DNA from: Flavobacteriales bacterium
Lineage (GTDB): Bacteria; Bacteroidota; Bacteroidia; Flavobacteriales; BACL11
DNA length: 6,319 nt
Direction: 5' to 3'
NCBI GenBank assembly: GCA_002683775.1
Contig: NYTT01000059.1
Location: 1 to 6,319 of the forward strand
The position numbers and the translations under genes were made by a program. This document shows positions 1-5,460 of the stretch, in pieces. The stretch's first letter is position 1, and every line of letters begins with the position of its first letter. Under the pieces are notes generated by a model. That model was given only the letters and a program-made list of their open reading frames with translations. It had not been told where the DNA came from and made no database searches.

Positions 1-93
1 ATTGTAGGAACTTTTGGATAATACACTGGCTATAGTATTTTCTCTCTTTTCTTTAAAAGAAATATACGATAATATTGCTCTAAAAATACTTAT
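1..93 (-). CDS. rnc: Ribonuclease III, N-terminal fragment (partial, runs off left edge)
   Basis: Directly after fabF a frame stays open for 31 codons to the window edge, reading (M)SIFRAILSYISFKEKREN and ending in SVLSKSSYN. RNase III cleaves double-stranded RNA in rRNA and mRNA processing. The catalytic domain would lie outside the window, so the call rests on two points. As I recall, the order acpP-fabF-rnc is common in Bacteroidota. The first residues also fit the family pattern M-x-I-[IF]-R-x-I, followed by a basic stretch and then a helix. The frame contains no ATG, GTG or TTG. An in-frame TAA closes it just upstream, at 99-97. The best start is ATA at 93-91, overlapping the fabF TAA as TAATA, the position where TAATG would be expected. 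ATT at 87-85 is an alternative. Identity is moderately likely; the start is uncertain. Confidence 0.5.
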   Translation of the reverse strand, partial: MSIFRAILSYISFKEKRENTIASVLSKSSYN

Positions 94-1343
94 TATTTAT
101 ACTTTTTAAATAGTACTGATGCATTGTGACCCCCAAATCCAAAAGTATTGCTAATCGCATAATTAACCACTCTATGCTGAGATTTATTAAGCGTAAGGTT
201 TAATTTACTATCTATTTCAGGGTCTTGAGTCTTATGATTAATAGTAGGCGGGATAACATCATTCTTAACAGCCATTATACATGCAATAGCTTCAATAACA
301 CCCGCAGCTCCTAAAAGGTGTCCGGTCATAGATTTTGTTGAGCTAATATTTAAGTTATATGCATGATCTCCAAACAAATTTGTTATTGCCTTAATCTCTG
401 CAACATCTCCTAGTGGAGTGGAGGTACCATGAACATTAATGTAATCTACATTATTTACACTAATATCAGCTTCCTCAATTACATGTTTCATTACATTTTG
501 CGCGCCCTTTCCTTCAGGGTGTGGTGCGGTAATATGATGTGCATCAGCTGTAAGAGCACCACCTACAAGTTCAGCATAAATTGGCGCACCTCTATTAACT
601 GCATGCTCATATTCTTCAAGTACTAGTGCTCCTCCTCCTTCCCCCATCACAAAACCATCTCTATCTTTATCAAATGGTCGTGAGGCGGCTTTAGGATCTT
701 CATTTCTAGTTGATAGTGCCATCATAGCATTAAAACCACCTATTCCAGGCTCAAAAATACAGGCTTCAGAACCGCCAGCTATAAAAATATCAGCTTTGTT
801 TAACTTAATGTAGTTAAATGCATCGATTATTGCATTAGTTGAAGAGGCACAAGCAGATACAGTTGTAAAATTAGGACCTCTAAATTTATACTTTATTGAA
901 ATATGTCCTGCTGGTATGTCTGAAATTAATTTAGGAATAAAAAAGGGACTAAATCTAGGCAAACCAGTTCCAGTGGCGAAGCCTGAAGATTCTTTAAAAA
1001 AAGTTTCCATTCCTCCTATTCCTGAACCCCAAATTACACCAGCTCTATCAGAATCTATAGAATTAACATCTAACTTCGAAGACTTGATGGCTTCATCAGC
1101 AACAACTAAAGCGTACTGACTAAACTTATCCATTTTACGAGCCTCTTTTCTATCAATAAAATCTGTAACATTAAACTCTTTTAATTCGCAAGCAAATTGA
1201 GTTTTAAAATTAGAGGCATCAAAATGAGTGATATTGTCAGCGCCACTAACACCGGATTTTAACGACTGCCAATAGTCTTGTAGATTGTTTCCTAATGGTG
1301 TTAAGGCTCCTATTCCAGTAACAACTACTCGTCTACTACACAT
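93..1343 (-). CDS. fabF: 3-oxoacyl-[acyl-carrier-protein] synthase II (KAS II)
   Basis: This condensing enzyme of type II fatty-acid synthesis extends acyl-ACP with malonyl-ACP in the cytosol, releasing CO2. The protein has 416 residues, the usual length, and is a complete thiolase-fold KAS. It opens with RRVVVTGIGALTPLGN (residues 4-19). The nucleophile Cys165 sits in TVSACASSTNA. The catalytic histidines are His305 in NVHGTSTPLGD and His342 in TGHLLGAAG, and the conserved lysine is Lys337 in STKSMTG. The C-terminal glycine-rich loop FGFGGHN is at 401-407. The start is the ATG at 1343, five bases after the acpP stop, so the two genes are almost certainly co-transcribed and the enzyme's carrier protein is made from the same message. 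There is no clear Shine-Dalgarno; the upstream sequence is A-rich, as is normal in Bacteroidota. FabB (KAS I) is the only serious alternative, and length and motifs favour FabF. Confidence 0.97.
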   Translation of the reverse strand: MCSRRVVVTGIGALTPLGNNLQDYWQSLKSGVSGADNITHFDASNFKTQFACELKEFNVTDFIDRKEARKMDKFSQYALVVADEAIKSSKLDVNSIDSDRAGVIWGSGIGGMETFFKESSGFATGTGLPRFSPFFIPKLISDIPAGHISIKYKFRGPNFTTVSACASSTNAIIDAFNYIKLNKADIFIAGGSEACIFEPGIGGFNAMMALSTRNEDPKAASRPFDKDRDGFVMGEGGGALVLEEYEHAVNRGAPIYAELVGGALTADAHHITAPHPEGKGAQNVMKHVIEEADISVNNVDYINVHGTSTPLGDVAEIKAITNLFGDHAYNLNISSTKSMTGHLLGAAGVIEAIACIMAVKNDVIPPTINHKTQDPEIDSKLNLTLNKSQHRVVNYAISNTFGFGGHNASVLFKKYK

Positions 1344-1348
1344 TATAT

Positions 1349-1585
1349 TTATGCTTTTGCGCCTTCAATAAACTCTACAGCATCTCCTACAGTAGCAATT
1401 GCTTCTGCTTTATCATCAGGTATCTGAATATCAAATTCTTTTTCAAATTCCATTATTAGCTCTACTGTATCTAATGAATCTGCTCCTAAATCGTTTGCAA
1501 AACTTGCTTCATTTGAAACTTCTCCTGCATCAACACCTAAATTCTCAACAATAATTGCTTTTACTTTTTCTGCTATATCAGACAT
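1349..1585 (-). CDS. acpP: Acyl carrier protein
   Basis: This small acidic carrier holds growing acyl chains on a 4'-phosphopantetheine arm for fatty-acid and lipid synthesis. It has 78 residues, the family's standard length. The phosphopantetheine attachment site is Ser37 in the motif LGADSLDTVEL. It is followed by the acidic recognition helix II (MEFEKEFDIQIPDD), which docks with partner enzymes such as FabF. The ATG start at 1585 gives the normal N-terminus MSDIAEKVKAIIVE. It is the first gene of the leftward operon acpP-fabF-(rnc). A Bacteroidota-type promoter is visible about 26 bases upstream, and the gene is divergent from purN. Nothing is odd about it. Confidence 0.98.
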   Translation of the reverse strand: MSDIAEKVKAIIVENLGVDAGEVSNEASFANDLGADSLDTVELIMEFEKEFDIQIPDDKAEAIATVGDAVEFIEGAKA

Positions 1586-1610
1586 GATTTATTTTTTAAT
1601 TAATAAGTTG

Positions 1611-1642
1611 CAAATTAAACTATAAATTAAAGAAATTGCAAA
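1611..1642 (-). promoter_or_regulatory. Predicted Bacteroidota-type promoter of acpP-fabF
   Basis: On the minus strand TTTG (1642-1639) is followed after 20 bases by TTAATTTG (1618-1611). This is one mismatch from the Bacteroidota -7 consensus TAnnTTTG, and the spacing to the -33 TTTG is near the usual value. A start of transcription near 1604 would leave a leader of about 20 bases before the acpP ATG. Pattern match only. Confidence 0.5.
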
Positions 1643-1657
1643 TAATATTATTTTCTA

Positions 1658-1688
1658 TTTTAACATCTAGATGTTTATACTAAATTTG
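1658..1688 (+). promoter_or_regulatory. Predicted promoter of purN-rnhA
   Basis: A perfect -7 element TAAATTTG lies at 1681-1688. A TTTT at 1658-1661 (TTTG consensus, one mismatch) lies 19 bases upstream. The -7 box is followed immediately by ten A residues (1689-1698), then TTAC and the purN GTG at 1703. Transcription would start around 1694-1695, inside the A run, so the leader would be only about eight bases. It stands back to back with the acpP promoter. Confidence 0.45.
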
Positions 1689-1702
1689 AAAAAAAAAATT
1701 AC

Positions 1703-2269
1703 GTGAAAAAAATAGCGATTTTCGGCTCAGGTTCTGGTAGCAATGCCGAAAATATTTATAAATATTTTTTAAATTCTAAAACAATAAATATTGCTTGTAT
1801 TTACACGAACAATAAAAATGCAGGCATAGTGAAAAGAGCTAAACAGCACAATATACGAGTTAATTACATTTCAAAAAAAGATTTGACTTGCTTTAACCAA
1901 TTATATTCTTCATTAAAGCAACATAATATTGATTATATTATTCTTGCAGGTTTTTTGTTAAAGATCCCAGCTAAAATGATCTCTAAATACAACAATAAAA
2001 TCATAAATATTCATCCATCACTTCTTCCCAAATATGGAGGTAAAGGAATGTATGGGGAAAAAGTACATAGAAGTGTTTTAGATAACAAAGAAAAAGAGAG
2101 CGGTATAACCATTCATTTTGTAAATCAAAATTATGACGAAGGAGAGGTTATTTTACAAAAAAAATGTCACGTTTCTAAAACTGATTCGATTGATAGTCTT
2201 GAAAAAAAGATTCGCTCTTTAGAGTTTGAATATTTCCCTAAGGTAATTGAAAAAATATTACTGAAATAA
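1703..2269 (+). CDS. purN: Phosphoribosylglycinamide formyltransferase
   Basis: PurN performs the third step of de novo purine synthesis, transferring a formyl group from 10-formyl-tetrahydrofolate to glycinamide ribonucleotide in the cytosol. The 188-residue protein has the family's full length. The phosphate-binding loop GSGSGSNAENI is at residues 8-18. The catalytic triad is visible as Asn102 and His104 in INIHPSLLPKYGGKGMYG and Asp145 in NYDEGEVI, matching N106/H108/D144 of the E. coli enzyme. The start codon is GTG at 1703. No ATG lies upstream in frame, and MKKIAIFGSGSGSN is the expected N-terminus. The stop overlaps the rnhA start by one base, so the two are probably translationally coupled. 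The predicted leader is very short and A-rich, with no Shine-Dalgarno. Confident assignment; PurU-type hydrolases carry an extra N-terminal ACT domain that is absent here. Confidence 0.96.
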   Translation: MKKIAIFGSGSGSNAENIYKYFLNSKTINIACIYTNNKNAGIVKRAKQHNIRVNYISKKDLTCFNQLYSSLKQHNIDYIILAGFLLKIPAKMISKYNNKIINIHPSLLPKYGGKGMYGEKVHRSVLDNKEKESGITIHFVNQNYDEGEVILQKKCHVSKTDSIDSLEKKIRSLEFEYFPKVIEKILLK

Positions 2270-2748
2270 TGTCAATTATAGTTTATACTGATGGATCTGC
2301 CAAGGGGAACCCTGGTAACGGAGGTTATGGTATAGTGATGATTAAAGGAGGTTTCCGAAAAGAATTTTCTAAGGGGTTTGAGTTAACAACTAATAATAGA
2401 ATGGAGCTGTTAGCAGTCATTGTAGCTTTAGAAAATGTAAAAAAAGAACATTCTGATATATTAGTTTACTCAGATTCTAAATATGTTGTTGATGCCGTTG
2501 AAAAAAAATGGGTTTTTGGATGGGAAAAAACTAAATTTAAAAAAAAGAAAAATCCTGATTTGTGGATTAGATTTTTAAAAATATACAAAAAACAAAAAGT
2601 ATCATTTATTTGGGTTAAAGGGCATGCCAATAACAAAGAAAATGAAAGATGCGATTATTTAGCGGTTAAGGCAGCTGAATCTAATATCCTACACAAAGAT
2701 ACTTGGTATGAAAATTATGTAGCGAATAATGATAATACTCTATTTTAA
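2269..2748 (+). CDS. rnhA: Ribonuclease HI
   Basis: RNase HI is a metal-dependent endonuclease that degrades the RNA strand of RNA:DNA hybrids, removing primers and R-loops. The 159-residue protein carries the full active site: Asp8 in VYTDGSAKGNPG, Glu46 in NNRMELLAV, Asp69 in VYSDSKYV, His119 in VKGHANNKENE and Asp129 in ERCDYLA. The basic handle region WVFGWEKTKFKKKKNPDLW (residues 81-99) corresponds to the substrate-binding protrusion of the E. coli enzyme. Translation starts at the ATG overlapping the purN stop (TAATG), with no separate ribosome-binding site, which suggests coupling. The gene ends nine bases from the convergent PfkB kinase. Its pairing with a purine-biosynthesis gene is an operon habit of this lineage rather than a shared pathway. 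Confidence 0.97.
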   Translation: MSIIVYTDGSAKGNPGNGGYGIVMIKGGFRKEFSKGFELTTNNRMELLAVIVALENVKKEHSDILVYSDSKYVVDAVEKKWVFGWEKTKFKKKKNPDLWIRFLKIYKKQKVSFIWVKGHANNKENERCDYLAVKAAESNILHKDTWYENYVANNDNTLF

Positions 2749-2757
2749 AATAATATT

Positions 2758-3666
2758 TTAGAACTTAACTAAATTAGTAAAGTCATTAATTCTTGCATCG
2801 ATATCTGCTTGACTTATCTCTGTTAATCTTTGCGTTCCAAATTTCTCTACACAAAATGATGCCATCGCAGAACCATGAATAACTGCTCGCTTCATATTTT
2901 CAAATGACGTGTCATTAGTTTTTGCTAGGTATCCAATAAATCCGCCAGCGAAGGAATCCCCAGCTCCAGTGGGATCAAAAACATCTTCAAGAGGAAGTGC
3001 TGGGGCAAAAAAGATTTCCTGATGATTAAATAACAATGCGCCATGTTCTCCCTTTTTAATTATTAAATACTTTGGGCCCATTGACAAAATAATTTTTGCG
3101 GCTTTTACTAAAGAATGCTCTTGAGCCAATTGCCTTGCCTCTTCATCATTTATAGTAAGTACATCAACTTCTTTTAATGATTCTTTGAGATCTTCCATAA
3201 AATGATCCATCCAGTAATTCATTGTATCTAATACAATTAATTTAGGTCTTTTTTTCATTTGATCTAAAACCTTCTTTTGAATTGAAGGCATTAAATTGCC
3301 AAGCATTAAAAATTCAGAATCATTAAAATCTACAGGTACAACAGGATTAAAATTTTCAAGAACATTAAGCTGTGTATCTAAAGTATCACGACTATTCATA
3401 TCATTATGATATTTTCCCGACCAAAAAAATGTTTTTTCACCTTTCTTTATTTGTAATCCACTGGTGTTTACTGACTTATTTTGTAACATCTTGATAGCAT
3501 CTTTTGGAAAGTCTTCGCCTACAACTGATACTAAATTTAATTTGTTTGTAAAAAAAGATGATGAAAGGCAAATGTATGTAGCTGCGCCACCTATTATTTT
3601 ATCTGTTTTTCCGAAAGGAGTTTCAATAGCATCAAAAGCGACTGTACCAACAACTAATAAATTCAT
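2758..3666 (-). CDS. PfkB-family sugar/nucleoside kinase, substrate unknown
   Basis: The protein is a cytosolic ATP-dependent kinase of the ribokinase/PfkB superfamily, which phosphorylates sugars or nucleosides. I start it at the ATG at 3666 (302 residues, MNLLVVGTVAFDAIETPFGK), which gives the usual N-terminus. A TTG at 3681 would add only MQKKK. In this numbering the substrate-side motif GGAATY is at 26-31 and the metal/ATP-region NxxE motif (NDEE) at 173-176. The second PfkB signature DPTGAGDSFAGG is at 231-242, with anion-hole GAGD and catalytic base Asp237. All key residues are present, so it should be active. The substrate cannot be read from sequence. Adenosine/inosine or ribose are plausible given the purN neighbour, and as I recall this kinase often sits beside purine genes in Bacteroidota. 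It converges on rnhA and is divergent from tRNA-Asn. Confidence 0.9.
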   Translation of the reverse strand: MNLLVVGTVAFDAIETPFGKTDKIIGGAATYICLSSSFFTNKLNLVSVVGEDFPKDAIKMLQNKSVNTSGLQIKKGEKTFFWSGKYHNDMNSRDTLDTQLNVLENFNPVVPVDFNDSEFLMLGNLMPSIQKKVLDQMKKRPKLIVLDTMNYWMDHFMEDLKESLKEVDVLTINDEEARQLAQEHSLVKAAKIILSMGPKYLIIKKGEHGALLFNHQEIFFAPALPLEDVFDPTGAGDSFAGGFIGYLAKTNDTSFENMKRAVIHGSAMASFCVEKFGTQRLTEISQADIDARINDFTNLVKF

Positions 3667-3678
3667 TTTTTTTTTTTG

Positions 3679-3686
3679 CAAATATA
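3679..3686 (-). promoter_or_regulatory. Predicted -7 element of the PfkB kinase gene
   Basis: On the minus strand TATATTTG (3686-3679) matches TAnnTTTG perfectly. It is followed by C and a run of twelve A residues (3677-3666), the last of which is the A of the kinase ATG. No convincing TTTG is present at -33. Transcription would begin within the A run, leaving a leader made only of A or nearly none. Confidence 0.4.
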
Positions 3687-3718
3687 TTGTATTATTTAAG
3701 TCATTCTTTATATTTTTG
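3686..3718 (+). promoter_or_regulatory. Predicted promoter of tRNA-Asn
   Basis: A perfect -7 element TATTTTTG lies at 3711-3718. ATTG (3686-3689), one mismatch from the -33 TTTG, lies 21 bases upstream. Transcription would begin near 3725, about 13 bases before the tRNA. The -33 element shares base 3686 with the divergent kinase -7 box. Confidence 0.5.
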
Positions 3719-3737
3719 GAGCCGTTTTGAAAAACAT

Positions 3738-3811
3738 TCCTCCTTAGCTCAGCTGGTTAGAGCATCTGACTGTTAATCAGAGGGTCCTAGGTTCGAGTCC
3801 TAGAGGGGGAG
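3738..3811 (+). tRNA. tRNA-Asn (anticodon GTT)
   Basis: The 74-base sequence folds into a complete cloverleaf. The acceptor stem is TCCTCCT/AGGGGGA (3738-3744 with 3804-3810, one T-G pair). The D stem is GCTC/GAGC with loop AGCTGGTTA. The anticodon stem is TCTGA/TCAGA around CTGTTAA, placing the anticodon GTT at 3772-3774, which decodes AAC and AAU. A five-base variable loop follows, then the T arm CTAGG-TTCGAGT-CCTAG. The discriminator base is G3811. The 3' CCA is not encoded and must be added by tRNA nucleotidyltransferase, as is usual in this phylum. It stands alone between its own promoter and terminator. Confidence 0.97.
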
Positions 3812-3820
3812 CTATATTAG

Positions 3821-3856
3821 AAAGGAGGTCATTTTTTGACCTCCTTTTTATTTTTT
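3821..3856 (+). terminator. Intrinsic terminator after tRNA-Asn
   Basis: A perfect 11-bp stem, AAAGGAGGTCA (3821-3831) with TGACCTCCTTT (3837-3847), encloses a five-T loop and runs into a T-rich tail (TTTTTATTTTTT from 3845). This is a strong rho-independent terminator reading in the tRNA direction. It begins nine bases after the tRNA 3' end. The minus-strand side lacks an equally good T tail, so it mainly serves the tRNA transcript. Confidence 0.92.
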
Positions 3857-3967
3857 CGTAAAAGATTACTGACCAACACAATAGAATTAATCTCTGGAGT
3901 TAAACGGTGATTGCAACCAAGGAACTTTTGTTTTTTAATAGCGATTAAGTACACTCAAAAATTTCAC

Positions 3968-5095
3968 TCAATTTTTTTTTAGGAAACCTATAGAACCACT
4001 TTCATTTTTTGTTAAAAAAGTAGGTAAACAAATCATTGTAACTGATAGTATTAATAATATTACAAATGATATATTAATATTTTGCTTCATAAAAAAAAGT
4101 GAGATAATTATTATTGAACATGTATACATTAAAATAAAAGTGGAGGCTTTCTTGTGGGAATAACCTAAACGAAGTAGATGATGATGAATATGATTTTTAT
4201 CTGCAGAAAAGGGGCTTTTTTTTCTTAAAATTCTAACTATGAAGATTCTCATTGTGTCAACCAATGGATATGAAAATAAAGACATTAGTAAAAGAATCTT
4301 ATTGTTACCAATTAACAAAATACCAGTAGTATCAAACGAAAGAAAATCTAATGTTAAATAAATTAAAAGAATTCCTAATAATAGTGATCCATTGTCACCA
4401 AGAAAGATTTTTTTAGCTGAATAGACGTTATAGTAAAAAAAAGGAAGTAGGCTCCCAAGTCCAGCAATACTCAGGATAAGAGACACATTATTATTTGATA
4501 AAAAAGAGATTATTCCAAAAAAAGCAAGGGCTACAATAGATATGCCCGAAGCAAGGCCATCAATGCCATCAATAAGGTTTAACATATTTACAAAAACAAT
4601 AAAAATAAAAATAGTAAGAGGGCAACTAATTATAGGGTATAATTTAAAAATTCCAAACAAACCGTACATACTATCTATTATTAAATTATCTGTAATACAA
4701 ATTAGTACGTAGGATGCAAGTAATTGAAAAAATAGTTTAATACGAGGTTTTAATCCGTACACGTCATCAATTAATCCAACAGAGAAAAGTATTGATGAAG
4801 CAAAACTAAAATAGTATAATTGAATAAACCTTTCTGTTTCTATTACAAGTATTAAGTATTGACTTATAATAAGAATAGTGAAAAATAAAACAAAATAAAT
4901 AGATACACCACCTAGAACAGGTATCTTATTAGTGTGAGATCTTCTTATTGAGGGGACGGCAATTATATCTTTTTCCAATGCAAATTTTCTAAAAATTGGT
5001 ACAAAAATACTTGATAATAAAACCGATATTAAGAGCGTAAAAAATGATAATATTATCATCTCAGATTGATGTAATAAATATGAAAAAATAGTCAT
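3968..5095 (-). CDS. WecA/TagO/Rfe-family polyprenyl-phosphate sugar-1-phosphate transferase
   Basis: This inner-membrane enzyme family transfers a sugar-1-phosphate, typically N-acetylhexosamine-1-phosphate, from a UDP-sugar to undecaprenyl phosphate. That is the first step of lipid-linked O-antigen, capsule or cell-surface glycan assembly. The 375-residue protein is highly hydrophobic, with about ten or eleven membrane segments. Cytoplasmic-loop motifs are intact: SHTNKIPVLGG (53-63), the metal-binding Asp pair in GLIDDVYGLKPR (107-118), NMLNLIDGIDGLASG (170-184), FLGDNGS (231-237) and the histidine motif HIHHHL (302-307). The last is typical of the WecA/TagO branch rather than MraY. The start is ATG at 5095; the ATG encoding Met13 is an alternative. 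It lies 16 bases after a small basic gene and is probably co-transcribed with it. No glycosyltransferases or polymerase are visible beside it, so the sugar and final glycan remain unknown. Confidence 0.93.
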   Translation of the reverse strand: MTIFSYLLHQSEMIILSFFTLLISVLLSSIFVPIFRKFALEKDIIAVPSIRRSHTNKIPVLGGVSIYFVLFFTILIISQYLILVIETERFIQLYYFSFASSILFSVGLIDDVYGLKPRIKLFFQLLASYVLICITDNLIIDSMYGLFGIFKLYPIISCPLTIFIFIVFVNMLNLIDGIDGLASGISIVALAFFGIISFLSNNNVSLILSIAGLGSLLPFFYYNVYSAKKIFLGDNGSLLLGILLIYLTLDFLSFDTTGILLIGNNKILLLMSLFSYPLVDTMRIFIVRILRKKSPFSADKNHIHHHLLRLGYSHKKASTFILMYTCSIIIISLFFMKQNINISFVILLILSVTMICLPTFLTKNESGSIGFLKKN

Positions 5096-5111
5096 TTAGT
5101 ATTATACTTTA

Positions 5112-5300
5112 TTAATAGCTATTCTTACTTTTACCACCTCGAATCCTATAAAGAGCGTACTCCCATTTTTCGAGTGTAGATTTATATTGGTGCTTATTTT
5201 GTTTTTCCATTTTTTTTGTTTGTTTGTTAAATTCTAGTAATAATTTTTCTTTAACAATTGTATTGTAAATATCAAATAAAGAATCCTCAGTCTGACTCAT
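5112..5300 (-). CDS. Small basic hypothetical protein upstream of the WecA-like gene
   Basis: I do not recognise this 62-residue protein. It starts at the ATG at 5300 (MSQTEDSLFDIYNTIVKEKL) and ends 16 bases before the WecA-like gene, so the two probably share a transcript. There is no signal peptide or membrane segment. The first third is acidic. The middle (about residues 17-46) is very rich in lysine and glutamine and likely helical. The end has a compact aromatic/arginine stretch, KWEYALYRIRGGK (45-57), followed by a polar tail. That mixed composition looks like a real small protein rather than random AT-rich translation. It could bind nucleic acid or a partner protein, but nothing in the sequence settles this. 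Confidence 0.6.
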   Translation of the reverse strand: MSQTEDSLFDIYNTIVKEKLLLEFNKQTKKMEKQNKHQYKSTLEKWEYALYRIRGGKSKNSY

Positions 5301-5335
5301 ATCTTACTTTAGTATATACATTAATATCAAAAGGT

Positions 5336-5360
5336 ATTTCAAATATTGTACATTTCAAAT
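5336..5360. repeat. Direct repeat ATTTCAAAT x2 flanking TGTACA
   Basis: Two exact nine-base copies of ATTTCAAAT (5336-5344 and 5352-5360) are spaced 16 bases start to start. The palindrome TGTACA lies at 5347-5352, between them and sharing one base with the second copy. The element lies 36-60 bases upstream of the minus-strand ATG at 5300, a position suited to a regulator site. On the minus strand each copy contains TTTG, so one may double as a -33 promoter element. Confidence 0.45.
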
Positions 5361-5407
5361 TTAAGTTGTTTTTACATAAAATGCTATTAAAAAAGAAATG
5401 TCGTGTG

Positions 5408-5424
5408 AATACACATTAATACAC
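5408..5424. repeat. Direct repeat AATACAC x2
   Basis: AATACAC occurs at 5408-5414 and again at 5418-5424, exactly ten bases apart (about one helical turn). The first copy sits inside the imperfect inverted unit TGTG-AATA-CACA (5404-5415). It lies 37-53 bases upstream of the ATG at 5461, where an activator or repressor site would be expected. It is short enough to be chance in AT-rich DNA. Confidence 0.3.
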
Positions 5425-5460
5425 CTATAAAATTTTCAAAAAAAAGAGTAAATTTACAAA

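Larger units (their letters stand above)
5301..5460. other. Divergent intergenic region with short direct repeats
   Basis: This 160-base AT-rich spacer separates the leftward small gene/WecA-like pair from the rightward exported-protein gene and should hold both promoters. I see two repeat pairs, ATTTCAAAT at 5336-5344 and 5352-5360, and AATACAC at 5408-5414 and 5418-5424. A weak -7-like TAAATTTA lies at 5449-5456, only four bases before the ATG at 5461. No perfect TAnnTTTG, riboswitch, RNA gene or terminator is evident. Confidence 0.5.

Noticed and set aside
429..626. Plus-strand 65-codon open frame
   Set aside because: It lies wholly antisense to fabF, which has complete catalytic motifs. 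The translation is a low-complexity I/Y/F/S mix with no recognisable pattern.
916..1119. Plus-strand 67-codon open frame with proline-rich translation
   Set aside because: It is antisense to the most conserved N-terminal half of fabF, has no promoter of its own and is best explained as a shadow of that gene.
2746..2760. AT-only inverted repeat TAAAAT-AAT-ATTTTA between rnhA and the kinase, as a bidirectional terminator
   Set aside because: The six-bp stem has no G-C pair and is built largely from the two genes' own stop codons, so it is too weak to call a terminator.
3464..3730. Plus-strand 88-codon open frame
   Set aside because: It is antisense to the N-terminal part of the PfkB kinase and runs across the divergent promoters. 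The F/K-rich end comes from the homopolymer region.
3785..3811. tRNA 3' end as an integration attachment site
   Set aside because: No second copy of the tRNA 3' sequence and no integrase gene occur in the window, so there is no direct support for an att site.
3821..3831. AAAGGAGGTCA as a Shine-Dalgarno sequence
   Set aside because: It is the left arm of a perfect 11-bp terminator stem and no open frame of note begins after it on the plus strand.
3829..3954. Minus-strand 41-codon GTG-started frame between the WecA-like gene and the tRNA terminator, containing CNHRLTPEINSIVLVSNLL
   Set aside because: The stretch faintly recalls a histidine-kinase H-box or a gene remnant, but it is short, ends inside the tRNA terminator hairpin and has no homology I can name. 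An open frame of this size is plausible by chance in AT-rich spacer DNA.
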